Assembly (NCBI GenBank): GCA_900548725.1
Contig: URLV01000003.1
Location: forward strand, 1-64,000
From: an uncultured Mycoplasmatota bacterium
GTDB lineage: Bacteria; Bacillota_I; Bacilli_A; RF39; UBA660
Length of the DNA: 64,000 bases
Direction of reading: 5' to 3'
A model generated the notes under the pieces. That model searched no databases, was not told the origin of the DNA, and worked only from the letters and a program-made list of their open reading frames with translations. Both the position numbers and the translations under genes were made by a program. Position 1 is the stretch's first letter, and each line of letters begins with the position of its first letter. Positions 44,415-53,880 of this stretch are shown one piece after another.

Positions 44415-45947
44415 ATGAACTATACAAGAGCTTTAAAAGGTATTGTTATTGATGCTGGACATGGAGGAGAAGATCAAGGAGCTTCAGGTAATGGTATAAT
44501 TGAAAAAAATTTAACTTTAGAAATTAGTAAATATATGTATGATAGATTTAAAGAGTTAGGTATACCAGTAGCATTAACTCGTGATAATGATATAACTTTA
44601 ACTAGCGATGATAGACCGGGTGTAGCTTTATCAAAGTTTGGAAATGATAAAGATGTATTAATTATATCTAATCACATAAATGCAGGAGGTGCCGAAGGTG
44701 CTGAAGTAATTTATGCTCTTAGAAACAATGACAAATTTGCTAGTAAAATATTAAATGCGCTATCTGAAAAAGGACAATTAGTAAGAAAATATTATCAACG
44801 TAGATTACCAAGAGATACATCAAAAGACTATTATTATATGTTAAGAAATACTCCAAATGCAGAAACTGTAATAGTTGAATATGGATTTTTAGATAATGCA
44901 AAAGACGCAGAAAAATTAAAAAACAATTATAAAGATTATGCTGAAGCAGTCATAGAAGCCGTTTTAGATTATAAAAACATTCCATATGAACAAACTGGAT
45001 ACTATATAGTAAAAAAAGGTGATTCATTATGGAGTATTGCAAATAAATATGGTACTAATGTTAATGAATTGAAAAAATTAAATAACCTAACTTCAAATTC
45101 ATTATCAATAGGACAAAAAATTAAATTACCAACAAATGATAACACAACCGAAATACCAACTCCAACACCATCAACATCAAATACATACACTGTAAAAAAA
45201 GGTGATTCGCTTTATAGCATCGCAAAAAAATATGTTACTACCGTAGATAAGTTAAAAACAACAAACAATTTAACTTCTAACAATTTATCAATTGGTCAAG
45301 TTTTAAAAATACCTGGAACAAGTACAGAATTGCCAAATACTCATACTGTTTCGAAAGGAGAAACTTTATATGGTATAGCATCAAAATACGGTGTTTCAGT
45401 AGATGATATAAAGAAATTAAATAATTTGACTTCTAATACACTTAATATTGGACAAGTACTACTTTTACCAGGTACAACTGAAGAAAATACTGTGAATACT
45501 TATACAGTAAAAAAGGGTGATACACTATATGGAATTGCTTCTAAATATAATTTAACAGCAGATGAATTAAAAAAATTAAATAATTTAACTTCAAATACAT
45601 TATCAATAGGACAAACTTTAAAAATAAGAAAAAGTGAATCAGATTTTATTACTGAAGAATATGATTTTTATACAGTAAAAGAAGGAGATACATTGTTCAG
45701 CATTGCAAATAAATATGATACAACAACAGATAAAATAAAATCATTGAATAATTTAACTTCAGATACTTTATCTATAGGACAATTAATAAAAATACCAGCA
45801 TCTACATCCAATGTTTATATAGTAAAAAAAGGTGATACATTATGGAGCATTGCAAAAGACAACAATACAACTGTTGATAAAATAAAAGAATTAAATAATT
45901 TAATAAATAATTCATTAACTATTGGGCAACAGTTATTGCTTAATTAA
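44415..45947 (+). CDS. N-acetylmuramoyl-L-alanine amidase with six LysM domains
   Basis: A 510-aa wall hydrolase. The amidase_3 domain covers about residues 5-180 with GIVIDAGHGGEDQGA, the Glu in EKNLTLEISKYM, IISNHINAGG and VIVEYGFLDN. Six LysM repeats of about 45 residues follow, each like YTVKKGDSLYSIAKKY...LNNLTSN..IGQ. There is no signal peptide; the catalytic domain begins at residue 7. CwlC-type mother-cell lytic amidases of spore formers also lack a signal, so a role in mother-cell lysis is plausible given sigG. AGGTGA precedes the chosen ATG by six bases. Confidence 0.92.
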   Translation: MNYTRALKGIVIDAGHGGEDQGASGNGIIEKNLTLEISKYMYDRFKELGIPVALTRDNDITLTSDDRPGVALSKFGNDKDVLIISNHINAGGAEGAEVIYALRNNDKFASKILNALSEKGQLVRKYYQRRLPRDTSKDYYYMLRNTPNAETVIVEYGFLDNAKDAEKLKNNYKDYAEAVIEAVLDYKNIPYEQTGYYIVKKGDSLWSIANKYGTNVNELKKLNNLTSNSLSIGQKIKLPTNDNTTEIPTPTPSTSNTYTVKKGDSLYSIAKKYVTTVDKLKTTNNLTSNNLSIGQVLKIPGTSTELPNTHTVSKGETLYGIASKYGVSVDDIKKLNNLTSNTLNIGQVLLLPGTTEENTVNTYTVKKGDTLYGIASKYNLTADELKKLNNLTSNTLSIGQTLKIRKSESDFITEEYDFYTVKEGDTLFSIANKYDTTTDKIKSLNNLTSDTLSIGQLIKIPASTSNVYIVKKGDTLWSIAKDNNTTVDKIKELNNLINNSLTIGQQLLLN

Positions 45948-45949
45948 AA

Positions 45950-45992
45950 AATTATGTAGTTATAGAATATATTTCTATATAATTTTTTTATT
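45950..45992 (+). terminator. Terminator after the LysM amidase
   Basis: Complementary AT-rich arms (ATTATGTAG/CTATATAAT region) with an inner ATAGAA/TTCTAT stem, followed by a T7 run. Confidence 0.55.
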
Positions 45993-46238
45993 TGTCTGAG
46001 TGTGTAAGGTGTTCTATGTAAATGGAATCTAATCACTATAACTCTTTTTTATGTCTACTTTTTTACTATCAATATTATATTTTAATACTATCAACATAAC
46101 ATCATACTAAAAAAACTTATTTATTTCGAGTATATCAATATTCTTTCATTCTTATTTAAAAAGATATAGAACTGTATATATAGCCTCACTTCTAATAACA
46201 TTATATCATTAAATTAAAAAAGATACATTAACTGTACC
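45993..46238. other. Gene-free AT-rich stretch
   Basis: I see no open frame with a ribosome site, no RNA motif and no clear repeat here. Confidence 0.4.
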
Positions 46239-46636
46239 TTAATTTACTAAAGAACCGTAACATAATCCATCTTTATATTTGAATCCATTAGGATATTCAT
46301 TACTTGATGATTTATTTTCGTAATCATTTATACAATTTTCATCTGTTAAATAGTTTGTTTCATCACATCCAGGATAATAACATTTACCATCTATTTCATT
46401 TAAATATCCACATAATCCTGGAGATACATAACTGTTTTTATCATAACAATCTCCATCAATATAAACTGCATTATTTGAACATTTATTATTTTCAACTACT
46501 TTTGTTGTTATTATAGGTTTAGTAATTTTAGAATTTACTTCATTACTAGAATTATTTGTTTTAATATTAGTAGATTTTATTGGTGTAGATTATTTGTCCA
46601 ATTTAATATATCAAAATTTTTTTCGTTGTTTTCCAT
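46239..46636 (-). pseudogene. Broken Cys-rich protein gene
   Basis: An ATG at 46634-46636 with AGGAAAGG eight bases before encodes MENNEKNFDILNWTNNLHQ and a TAA. The next frame opens immediately and continues STPIKSTNIKTNNSS through a Cys-rich domain to TAA at 46239-46241. That domain includes CSNNAVYIDGDCYDKNSY, GLCGYLNEIDGKCYYPGCD and DGLCYGSLVN. One inserted base near 46597 would join the frames into about 132 residues with eight Cys. An N-terminal membrane segment expected for such a domain may also be lost. Family not recognised. Confidence 0.65.
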
Positions 46637-46697
46637 TTTACCTTTCCTATTCTAATATACTAAAAAATATAATTTTTATATGCCATTTATATTTTTT

Positions 46698-46895
46698 TTA
46701 TTTCTTTTCATTTTTTGATATAGATGCAACTGAAATAATTATTCCTAATAAATTTAATCCTATACTAATACCTAGTAATAATCCTGATATGAAATCATTA
46801 AGATTAGTATAATTTTTACTTAAATAACTTTGTAAAAAATATAAAACCTCACCTACTATTATTAATATAATTCCTATTTTTGTTTGTTTTTTCAT
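46698..46895 (-). CDS. Small two-helix membrane protein
   Basis: A 65-aa protein with two hydrophobic segments (about 7-23 and 36-58) separated by a short loop, ending in KNEKK. AGGAGA lies about eight bases before the ATG. No family recognised. Confidence 0.55.
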   Translation of the reverse strand: MKKQTKIGIILIIVGEVLYFLQSYLSKNYTNLNDFISGLLLGISIGLNLLGIIISVASISKNEKK

Positions 46896-46932
46896 ATATA
46901 TTCTCCTTGATTAATTATATCTTATTAAAATA

Positions 46933-46959
46933 AAAAATACTAGAATTTTCTAGTATTAT
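46933..46959 (-). terminator. Terminator of the 46940-47128 gene
   Basis: AATACTAGAA and TTCTAGTATT form a near-perfect palindrome followed by T-run on the minus strand, overlapping the stop codon. Confidence 0.7.
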
Positions 46960-47128
46960 TTGAAAGAGTTTTTCTTTTTATATCATTTTCTAAAATATTT
47001 AATTCTCTTTCTTTAAGTTCATTTTGTTTTTCAATAGCAATAGCAAGTCTTTTCATTATTTCAGAACTTTTATTAAGTCTATCTATTGAATATCTTAAGC
47101 TTACCATTACATCTGTTTCGTATGACAT
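46940..47128 (-). CDS. Small soluble helical protein
   Basis: A 62-aa highly charged protein, predicted mostly helical (SIDRLNKSSEIMKRLAIAIEKQNELKERELN). GGGGG lies about eight bases before the ATG. Function unknown. It has its own terminator. Confidence 0.5.
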   Translation of the reverse strand: MSYETDVMVSLRYSIDRLNKSSEIMKRLAIAIEKQNELKERELNILENDIKRKTLSNNTRKF

Positions 47129-47195
47129 ATAGTATCCCCCTTTGGTAAAAAGTATTATAGCATATGTTTTTTTATTGTCAAGAAAATATTAATAA

Positions 47196-47225
47196 ATAAA
47201 AAGAACTTGTATATACTAATTCTTA
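47196..47225 (-). terminator. Terminator of the ABC-2 operon
   Basis: AAGAA...TATATA...TTCTT hairpin with T-run on the minus strand, overlapping the last stop. Confidence 0.5.
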
Positions 47226-47999
47226 TGAACCTGCACTTGTATATTTTTTTATGCCTTTTTTAAATAAATATAGAGATGGTATAAGATATAATAAAACTAA
47301 TAGAGGTGTAAAGCAATATAATTTATTATTACTTTTACCTACTAAATATAGTAGTGGATAATAATTTATACATGCATATGGAATAAGATAAGTAAATATA
47401 AATCTAAAATATTTATTAAATATTCCTATTGGATATTGTGCTACATGTTTTCCACCATCTGTAAATAAATTTCTAACTTCTAAACCTTGTACTGTAATAA
47501 AACAATAAGAAGCCATAATTAAGAATATAGAAAAGAATATAAAAATAGAAGACAATAACATTAAAATTAGAGTTATTACTTTTAAAATATTATAATTTAT
47601 ATTTAAATTTATTAAAGATATAAATAGTATTACAATAGCTTGTATTATTCTTGATATTTTAACAAAGTCTATTTCTGATGCAATACTTTGTATTAATATA
47701 CTTTGTGGTCTTAGAAGTATTCTATCAAAAGTTCCATTTATGATTAAGTTATCAAATTGATCTATTCCTCTTGCGAAAACTTCATTCATACTAAACCCGA
47801 ATTGTACAATACTGAAGCATAATAATACTTCGTATAAAGTAAATCCTTTTATGTTATTAAATTTTGTAAATAAAGCAATAATTATAAAATAATATGTAAA
47901 TACTACAAATATTTGTGATATAAATCCTATTATGAATGATTTTTTATATTCTAATAAAGATGTTAAATGCATTTTAAATAAACTAAAATATGTTTTCAT
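47223..47999 (-). CDS. ABC-2 family transporter permease
   Basis: A 258-aa protein with about six membrane segments, like the ABC-2 permeases of the COG3694 type (FSMNEVFARGIDQFDNLIINGTFDRILLRPQSIL). It is the third gene of a three-gene exporter, meeting the previous permease at a shared base. The substrate is unknown; related systems are annotated as drug or lipid exporters. Confidence 0.83.
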   Translation of the reverse strand: MKTYFSLFKMHLTSLLEYKKSFIIGFISQIFVVFTYYFIIIALFTKFNNIKGFTLYEVLLCFSIVQFGFSMNEVFARGIDQFDNLIINGTFDRILLRPQSILIQSIASEIDFVKISRIIQAIVILFISLINLNINYNILKVITLILMLLSSIFIFFSIFLIMASYCFITVQGLEVRNLFTDGGKHVAQYPIGIFNKYFRFIFTYLIPYACINYYPLLYLVGKSNNKLYCFTPLLVLLYLIPSLYLFKKGIKKYTSAGS

Positions 48000-48805
48000 T
48001 ATCCACCTTGTACTATTACTTTCTTTGATATATTATTTGTTAATTTATTGCCTATTATTAATAAAACTATTAACCATATTATTGCACCTATTAAATTTGG
48101 TAAAATATTTGTTATATTAAAATTTCCTGAATATATTCTAAATGGTAAATCAGCTATATATCTAAATGGTAATAAGCTTGATATAATTCTTAAAAATTTA
48201 GGAAAGAATGCAATTGGTATTGTTCCACCTGCAAATATTTCTCCTATTACCATAAATAATGTGATTATTCCTTTTTCATCTAAAGTATAAAATATTAATA
48301 AATGATAAATCATTGTAAATGCATTAATTAATAAACTGGATATTATCATGAATATTATAAATAATATAAGTGAATTAATTGAATTTGGTAATGTTAAATT
48401 ATAAGGTTTTGGTAAGAAGAATGATATTAGAATAACTAATGGACTTCTTAGAATTACTGCTGATAATCTATCTCCATACATTGATGAAAACCATTTTTTA
48501 TAAAAATTTATCGGTCTTATAAATTCATAGGATATGTTACCATTTTTTATTAAGTTTATTAAATTTTTATCTTTGTACCAAGTATATACCAATGCAAAGA
48601 AAGCTTGATTTAACCATAAATAATTTATTAATTCATTTAAATTCATGGGTAATTTTGTATTATTTGTTGAAGAATAAAATGCTAGATAGACTGAAATAAA
48701 TACAAATCCAAAAAAGAATTGAGTACATATTCCAGCTATTGCTGCTTTTCTATATTGTATACTATTTATAAATCTTAGTTTAAATAAAGATATATATGTT
48801 TTCAT
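47999..48805 (-). CDS. ABC-2 family transporter permease
   Basis: A 268-aa protein with about six membrane segments, like the COG4587-type permeases (RKAAIAGICTQFFFGFVFISVY, YEFIRPINFYKKWFSS). It overlaps the ATPase gene by four bases and is followed directly by the second permease. The two permeases probably form a heterodimer. Confidence 0.83.
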   Translation of the reverse strand: MKTYISLFKLRFINSIQYRKAAIAGICTQFFFGFVFISVYLAFYSSTNNTKLPMNLNELINYLWLNQAFFALVYTWYKDKNLINLIKNGNISYEFIRPINFYKKWFSSMYGDRLSAVILRSPLVILISFFLPKPYNLTLPNSINSLILFIIFMIISSLLINAFTMIYHLLIFYTLDEKGIITLFMVIGEIFAGGTIPIAFFPKFLRIISSLLPFRYIADLPFRIYSGNFNITNILPNLIGAIIWLIVLLIIGNKLTNNISKKVIVQGG

Positions 48806-49785
48806 ATTTCACAATCTTTATATAATTTTAATATTATATTATCTATATTTTCATTTTCTATTTCTATATCTTTTATATCTATTAAATTTGATAAATATTT
48901 TAAGAAGTTAGATATAGATAAAAAGTTTGTATCTAATATAAAATTATATCCATAATCTTTTTTTGTTTGTTTTATTATTCCTTTTTTATTTAATTTATTA
49001 AGTTTGTTTTTTGTAATTATTTGTATCTCTTTTGTGTTATCATATTTTTCTTTTAAATTCTTTATATTTCCATCATATAATATTTGTCCTTTTCCAATAA
49101 GTATAATTCTTTTTGCAAGTGCTTCGATATCACTCATATCATGCGTTGTTAATATAATAGTTGTATTCATTTCCTTATTGATTTTTTTGATAAAATTTCT
49201 TACTTTTATTTTACTTTCGGCATCAAGTCCTATAGTAGGTTCATCTAAAAACAATATGGATGGTTTATGAATAAGTGAAGCAGCAATTTCACAGCGCATC
49301 CTTTGACCTAGACTAAGTTGTCTAACAGGAATATTAACTATATTTTTTAAGTCTAATAATTCTATTAGTTGTTTCTTAGTTTTATTAAATTCAGATTCAT
49401 CTAATTTATAAATATCTTTTAATAAATCAAATGTATCTAATGCAGGAATATCCCACCATAATTGACTTCGTTGTCCAAATACTACACCGATATTACTAAC
49501 ATATTTGATTCTGCCTTTAGATGGTGATAATCCGTTAATGCTAATAGTACCTTCGTCTGGTGTAAGAATTCCACTAAGCATTTTTATGGTAGTACTTTTT
49601 CCTGCTCCATTAGGTCCAATGTATCCAATAATTTCCCCTTTTTCTATTTCAAAAGATACATCTTTGACTGCTTCTATATAAATGTAATTTCTTTTGAAAA
49701 ATGATTTTAAAGATGCTTTTAATCCAGATTGACGTTTAGCAACTTTAAAAGTTTTTGATATGTGGTTTACATTGATGAATGACAT
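48802..49785 (-). CDS. ABC transporter ATP-binding protein (COG4586 type)
   Basis: A 327-aa ATPase with Walker A GPNGAGKSTTIK near residue 56, signature LSLGQRMRCEIAASLIHKP and Walker B ILFLDEPTIGLD. The N-terminal KTFKVAKRQSGLKASLKSFFKR is characteristic of the COG4586 group that pairs with two ABC-2 permeases. An extra C-terminal domain of about 90 residues follows. AAGGAG lies eleven bases upstream of the ATG, just past a terminator-like hairpin. Confidence 0.9.
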   Translation of the reverse strand: MSFINVNHISKTFKVAKRQSGLKASLKSFFKRNYIYIEAVKDVSFEIEKGEIIGYIGPNGAGKSTTIKMLSGILTPDEGTISINGLSPSKGRIKYVSNIGVVFGQRSQLWWDIPALDTFDLLKDIYKLDESEFNKTKKQLIELLDLKNIVNIPVRQLSLGQRMRCEIAASLIHKPSILFLDEPTIGLDAESKIKVRNFIKKINKEMNTTIILTTHDMSDIEALAKRIILIGKGQILYDGNIKNLKEKYDNTKEIQIITKNKLNKLNKKGIIKQTKKDYGYNFILDTNFLSISNFLKYLSNLIDIKDIEIENENIDNIILKLYKDCEI

Positions 49786-49811
49786 TTTTTATCTACACTC
49801 CTTTCAACGCA

Positions 49812-49855
49812 AAAAAACACATTATATTTTCACATGAATTTGAGTAATATGTGTT
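49812..49855 (-). promoter_or_regulatory. Terminator-like hairpin before the ABC-2 operon
   Basis: AACACAT and ATGTGTT pair on the minus strand and are followed by T7, with a second AACACAT just upstream able to compete. It is 27 bases before the ATPase start. Either it ends the XRE gene transcript or it attenuates the ABC genes; no promoter fits downstream of it. Confidence 0.5.
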
Positions 49856-49960
49856 TATATATGTGTTCTTTCACAAATGTCAATTTAATATTATCATTTG
49901 GTAGTTAATGTTGTCAATCTATTTTTCATGTTTGGGCTTATAAATATATTATTTATTTAC

Positions 49961-50536
49961 TTATTCAACAAATTTACAAGTTCCATTATGTTCTTTAAAG
50001 TAATCTTCTATGTGTGCTTTTGCTTTGTTTGCGTCACTTTCAGTTTCTACATCAGTATGATTTGATATAAAAGCATCTCCACCAGAATATATAATTTGAA
50101 AATCTTTATTATACTCTATCTCATACGAATATTTTTCTTTATCTAATTCACATGATAGAGAATATTTTCCTACTACTTTATTATCTTTAGAATTTATTCT
50201 ATCAATGTTAAATAATATGAAAGTAATAACGAATATTACAAAAAGAATAATAAGTGATATTCCAATTACTTTTAATATTTTAATTGTTAAACCTGCTAAT
50301 TTTTCAGTATTACTTACTTTTTCTACTAGAATATTATTTAAGTTATTGTTAGTTAATTCATCTAGACTAATATTAAATATATTAGAAAGTTTTTTTGCTT
50401 GATTTATATCTGGTGTAGTTTCTTCTAATTCCCATTTTGATATTGTTTGTCTTGTTACACCTACTTTTTCAGCAAGTTCTTCTTGTGATAAATTATTTTT
50501 TTTTCTTAATTCTGTTATTTTATTTCCTAAATTCAT
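49961..50536 (-). CDS. XRE-family regulator with membrane helix
   Basis: A 191-aa protein. Residues 4-58 are a Cro/CI helix-turn-helix (ITELRKKNNLSQEELAEKVGVTRQTISKWE). A membrane helix lies at about 88-112, then an outer domain with Cys residues. Membrane-tethered XRE regulators often sense envelope conditions. It stands between the two ABC transporter operons. Confidence 0.8.
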   Translation of the reverse strand: MNLGNKITELRKKNNLSQEELAEKVGVTRQTISKWELEETTPDINQAKKLSNIFNISLDELTNNNLNNILVEKVSNTEKLAGLTIKILKVIGISLIILFVIFVITFILFNIDRINSKDNKVVGKYSLSCELDKEKYSYEIEYNKDFQIIYSGGDAFISNHTDVETESDANKAKAHIEDYFKEHNGTCKFVE

Positions 50537-50897
50537 TATATTTTTCTCCTTTCAAGAAAAAGTATAATATTATTATAGTTTGAATTCTACCAATATTCTA
50601 TGGAAATTACGCACTTAATTTTAACATTTTCATTATTTTATAACCAGCATTTTATTTTCGATAATTAGAATTATATCATCTAATGAAGAAAATAACATCA
50701 TAAAAATTATTTTTTCTAATTTCTATATATCTATTCTTTTTTTCGAATTATTTGTTTTAAGACTTTAATTATATTAAACTAGTATAAGTATCTAATATAA
50801 TTTTTTCGTTATCAATATTTTCTATATAATTGAGGAAATATTATTAGTTCAAACGAAAAAAGAATATATTTTTAAATATAATAATGCTTTTTTCTAA
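50537..50897. other. Intergenic region without recognised genes
   Basis: About 360 AT-rich bases between the XRE regulator and the Bce-type permease. A weak AATAAT/ATTATT hairpin after the permease stop is the only structure seen. No ORF with a ribosome site. Confidence 0.4.
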
Positions 50898-52979
50898 TTA
50901 TTCTGCTTCTTTTATTATATTTTTGCAACCAATGTATGTTGCTAGGAAATAACAACCGTATATTAAACTCATTACTATAATAGTTGATATTATTGAAGGT
51001 AATAATTGGTCTTTGGAAGCAAGTGTATTAAATATTGATAAAGCAAACTGTATTCCAAAAATTGAATGAATTATTGCAAGTATTAGAGGAAGCATAAAGA
51101 ATATTGCAATTTGTTCAAATAATGATTTGTTAATCATTTTTTCATCACAACCAATTTTTCTTAAAATAACATATCTTTCTATGTTATCTGAACTTTCTGT
51201 TAATTGTTTTAAAGCTAGTATTGCGCAACTAACTATTAGAAAGATTATTCCTAAATAGATTGCAATAAATACAACTATGGTTGATAAACCTACACTTGAT
51301 TCAAATAGATGAATTTTAGTATCACTATTTAAAGAGTTTTTAGCTTCGTGAAGTTTTTGATTAAGAGCTGATTCATTATCTGAAAAGATGTCTTCTATTT
51401 TATCTTTTTCTTCTTTATTCTTAGCGTTATAATTTGCTACTAAAAGCCATAATTTTTGATTATCGATATTTAAATTAGCACTGTCTGGGACAATTATAAT
51501 TCCAACATTAGTTTTACTTGTAGAAATTTCAATAAAACTATCTTCGCATTTTTGATATTTAGGTTTATATTCACTACCATTTATGTTAATTTGTGCATTT
51601 GCTTGTAAACCTTTATTTCTCATTTCTGCAATACTTTCATAGTTAGCTATTATTAGGTATTCATCATCATTTAAAGTATATTCTTTATTGCCATAAAGTT
51701 TTGCTATTTTATTATAATCTGATAATTTTACAATCATTTCTGGAGTTGCAAGATTCATCATTGGGAACTCTTTCTTTATATCAATAGCAACACTTCCTAA
51801 TGTTTTTTCCCAGGTTAAGTCACTTAGTTCATAAATAGGTAATTCTATAACATCTTTTAAAAGGTCCATATCAAAGCCATTTTCTTTAAGTGTGTAAGAA
51901 ATTGGTTTTTTAGAGTCTTCTTTGATTTCTTCACTTATACTTTCTTTACTATTATCTAAATTAGCTGTTTTATATAAATTAATATCAACTGGTGTCATTG
52001 CTTCTATATCTTTTTGCATAGAATTTTTTAAAGCTAATGATGAGGATAATGCAGTAATTGTCATAAATAACATTAAGCATATAATACTTATACTTATTAC
52101 AGTTGTATTAATTTTATTATGTATTTGTCTTAGTACAAACATGTTTGTACCTTTTAAATATATACTCTTTTTTGATTCTACTATTTTTAAAATAAAACCT
52201 GATATTGACCAAAATATTAAAATTGTTGTAATTATACCTAATATTACTGCAAGTATTATTGCTTTTGTTGTTTCATTAATACTAGATAATGTAAACACTT
52301 TTTTTGTGACTATCCAATATGCATATCCTAATCCGATACTAGAGATTATAAATACTACTACACACAGTATAGGATTTTTTATTTTTATTTTTTCGTTCTT
52401 TTTAGATGCTGTTAATAAATTAATTAGTTTGTATTTAGAAATTGTGAAAGCATTAAATATTAATACTGCTAAATACATTATTGCAAAGTATAAACATGTT
52501 TTGATGCAAGCATTTTTTGAGAACACAAATTCAAATTTAGTCATGTCTGCTTGGAATAATTTTGCTACTAAAATTGACATAAGTTGTGAGGCAAAAATAC
52601 CTATTACTAATCCTATTAATAAAGATATAATTCCAACAAATATTGTTTCTATTAAAAGTATTTTGGATATTTGTCTTTTACCCATTCCAAGTGTCATGTA
52701 TATTCCAAATTCTTTTTTTCGTCTATTTATTAGAAAATTATTTGCATATACAATTAATAAACCTAATATTATTGCTATAAATACAGATACCATACCAAGC
52801 ATATTAATCATAAGTTTAATTATTTCTTTAGTAGAGGATGAGACTTTTAACATTGCTTCTTGACTATCAAGAGAATTAAACATATAGAATACTGCAACAC
52901 CTAATACTAATGTTATGAAATATATAGCATAATCTTTGAAACTTTTTTTCATGTTTTTTAGAGACAATTTAAATAACAT
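50898..52979 (-). CDS. bceB: BceB-type FtsX-like permease
   Basis: A 693-aa protein with about ten membrane segments. Its large outer loop lies between segments 7 and 8 (about residues 320-555), the hallmark of Bce-type peptide detoxification permeases. The FtsX domain is seen at RKKEFGIYMTLGMGKRQI and again near RYVILRKIGCDEKMI. It overlaps bceA by 11 bases. With bceA and the adjacent two-component genes it forms a peptide-antibiotic sensing and resistance module. Confidence 0.88.
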   Translation of the reverse strand: MLFKLSLKNMKKSFKDYAIYFITLVLGVAVFYMFNSLDSQEAMLKVSSSTKEIIKLMINMLGMVSVFIAIILGLLIVYANNFLINRRKKEFGIYMTLGMGKRQISKILLIETIFVGIISLLIGLVIGIFASQLMSILVAKLFQADMTKFEFVFSKNACIKTCLYFAIMYLAVLIFNAFTISKYKLINLLTASKKNEKIKIKNPILCVVVFIISSIGLGYAYWIVTKKVFTLSSINETTKAIILAVILGIITTILIFWSISGFILKIVESKKSIYLKGTNMFVLRQIHNKINTTVISISIICLMLFMTITALSSSLALKNSMQKDIEAMTPVDINLYKTANLDNSKESISEEIKEDSKKPISYTLKENGFDMDLLKDVIELPIYELSDLTWEKTLGSVAIDIKKEFPMMNLATPEMIVKLSDYNKIAKLYGNKEYTLNDDEYLIIANYESIAEMRNKGLQANAQININGSEYKPKYQKCEDSFIEISTSKTNVGIIIVPDSANLNIDNQKLWLLVANYNAKNKEEKDKIEDIFSDNESALNQKLHEAKNSLNSDTKIHLFESSVGLSTIVVFIAIYLGIIFLIVSCAILALKQLTESSDNIERYVILRKIGCDEKMINKSLFEQIAIFFMLPLILAIIHSIFGIQFALSIFNTLASKDQLLPSIISTIIVMSLIYGCYFLATYIGCKNIIKEAE

Positions 52980-53736
52980 CGTTTAATTCGCCTCCAAGAA
53001 GTGTTTGAACTTCGATAATACTTTCAAAGAATTCTTTTCTACTGTTATCACCTTTTATTAATTCGTTAAATATTTTTCCATCTTTAATAAAAATAATTCT
53101 ATCTGCATAACTTGCTGTAAATGCATCATGTGTCACCATTAAAATAGTTGCATCTAAAGTTTCATTTAAAGTCGTTAATGTTTCTAATAATTGTTTTGCT
53201 GACTTTGAATCTAATGCTCCGGTTGGTTCATCTGCTAGAACTAATTTTGGATTTGTTATTATAGCTCTTGCTGATGCAACTCTTTGTTTTTGTCCTCCAG
53301 ATAATTGATATGGATACTTATTTAAAATATTATCAATTTCTAGTTTTTTTGCAATATCTTTAACTTTTTTATCTATTTCGTGTACGTTTCTTTTTTGAAT
53401 AGTAAGAGCTAAAGCTATATTTTCATAAGCAGTTAAAGTATCTAACAAATTAAAATCTTGAAATATAAAGCCTAATTCTTCTCTTCTAAATTTATTAAGT
53501 TTATTTCCTTTTAATTTTGTAATATCATCTCCATTTATCAGAATATGTCCAGTTGTTACCTTATCTATTGTTGATATACAATTTAAAAGTGTTGTTTTTC
53601 CACTTCCTGATGCTCCCATTATTCCAACAAATTCTTTTTTCTTTACATTGAAACTAATATTGTCTACGGCTTTTGTTAAATTAGATTTATTACCATAATA
53701 TTTTTCAACGTTTTGTACTTCTAATATATTTTCCAT
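52969..53736 (-). CDS. bceA: BceA-type ABC transporter ATPase
   Basis: A 255-aa MacB/BceA-type ATPase: Walker A GASGSGKTTLLN, Q-loop FIFQDFNLL, signature YQLSGGQKQRVASARA and Walker B KLVLADEPTGALD. It frees lipid-bound antimicrobial peptides with BceB and also activates the BceS kinase in known systems. The ATG has AAAGGAG about ten bases upstream. A BceR-like operator precedes the promoter. Confidence 0.92.
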   Translation of the reverse strand: MENILEVQNVEKYYGNKSNLTKAVDNISFNVKKKEFVGIMGASGSGKTTLLNCISTIDKVTTGHILINGDDITKLKGNKLNKFRREELGFIFQDFNLLDTLTAYENIALALTIQKRNVHEIDKKVKDIAKKLEIDNILNKYPYQLSGGQKQRVASARAIITNPKLVLADEPTGALDSKSAKQLLETLTTLNETLDATILMVTHDAFTASYADRIIFIKDGKIFNELIKGDNSRKEFFESIIEVQTLLGGELNDVI

Positions 53737-53763
53737 ATATATACTCCTTTCAAATACAAGTAT

Positions 53764-53828
53764 ATTATAATAAAATTAATATTGGGTTGCTATCGATTTA
53801 TATTACAATTAGACTACATTTTTGTAAT
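53764..53828 (-). promoter_or_regulatory. bceAB promoter and BceR-like operator
   Basis: A -10 TATAAT is at 53764-53769 with a poor -35. Upstream, ATTACAA (53802-53808) and TTGTAAT (53822-53828) form a 7-bp inverted repeat with 13-nt spacer, centred about 58 bases before the likely start. Weak -35 plus an upstream dyad fits activation by the BceR-type regulator (inference from B. subtilis). Confidence 0.55.
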
Positions 53829-53835
53829 ATTGTTA

Positions 53836-53880
53836 AAAAGTATTGTTTTATTAACATTTAGTTTTTAACAATACTTTTAT
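53836..53880 (-). terminator. Terminator of the bceRS-like operon
   Basis: A 12-bp stem (AAAAGTATTGTT / AACAATACTTTT) with AT-rich loop, followed by a weak T-rich run; it overlaps the kinase stop. Confidence 0.7.

Noticed and set aside
44990..45945. Regular DNA repeats of about 135-150 bp, CRISPR-like at first sight
   Set aside because: They encode six LysM domains in one frame with diverged sequence; no spacers and no cas genes.
51922..52863. 313-codon plus-strand frame opposite bceB
   Set aside because: Antisense shadow of the permease's hydrophobic segments; no start signal.
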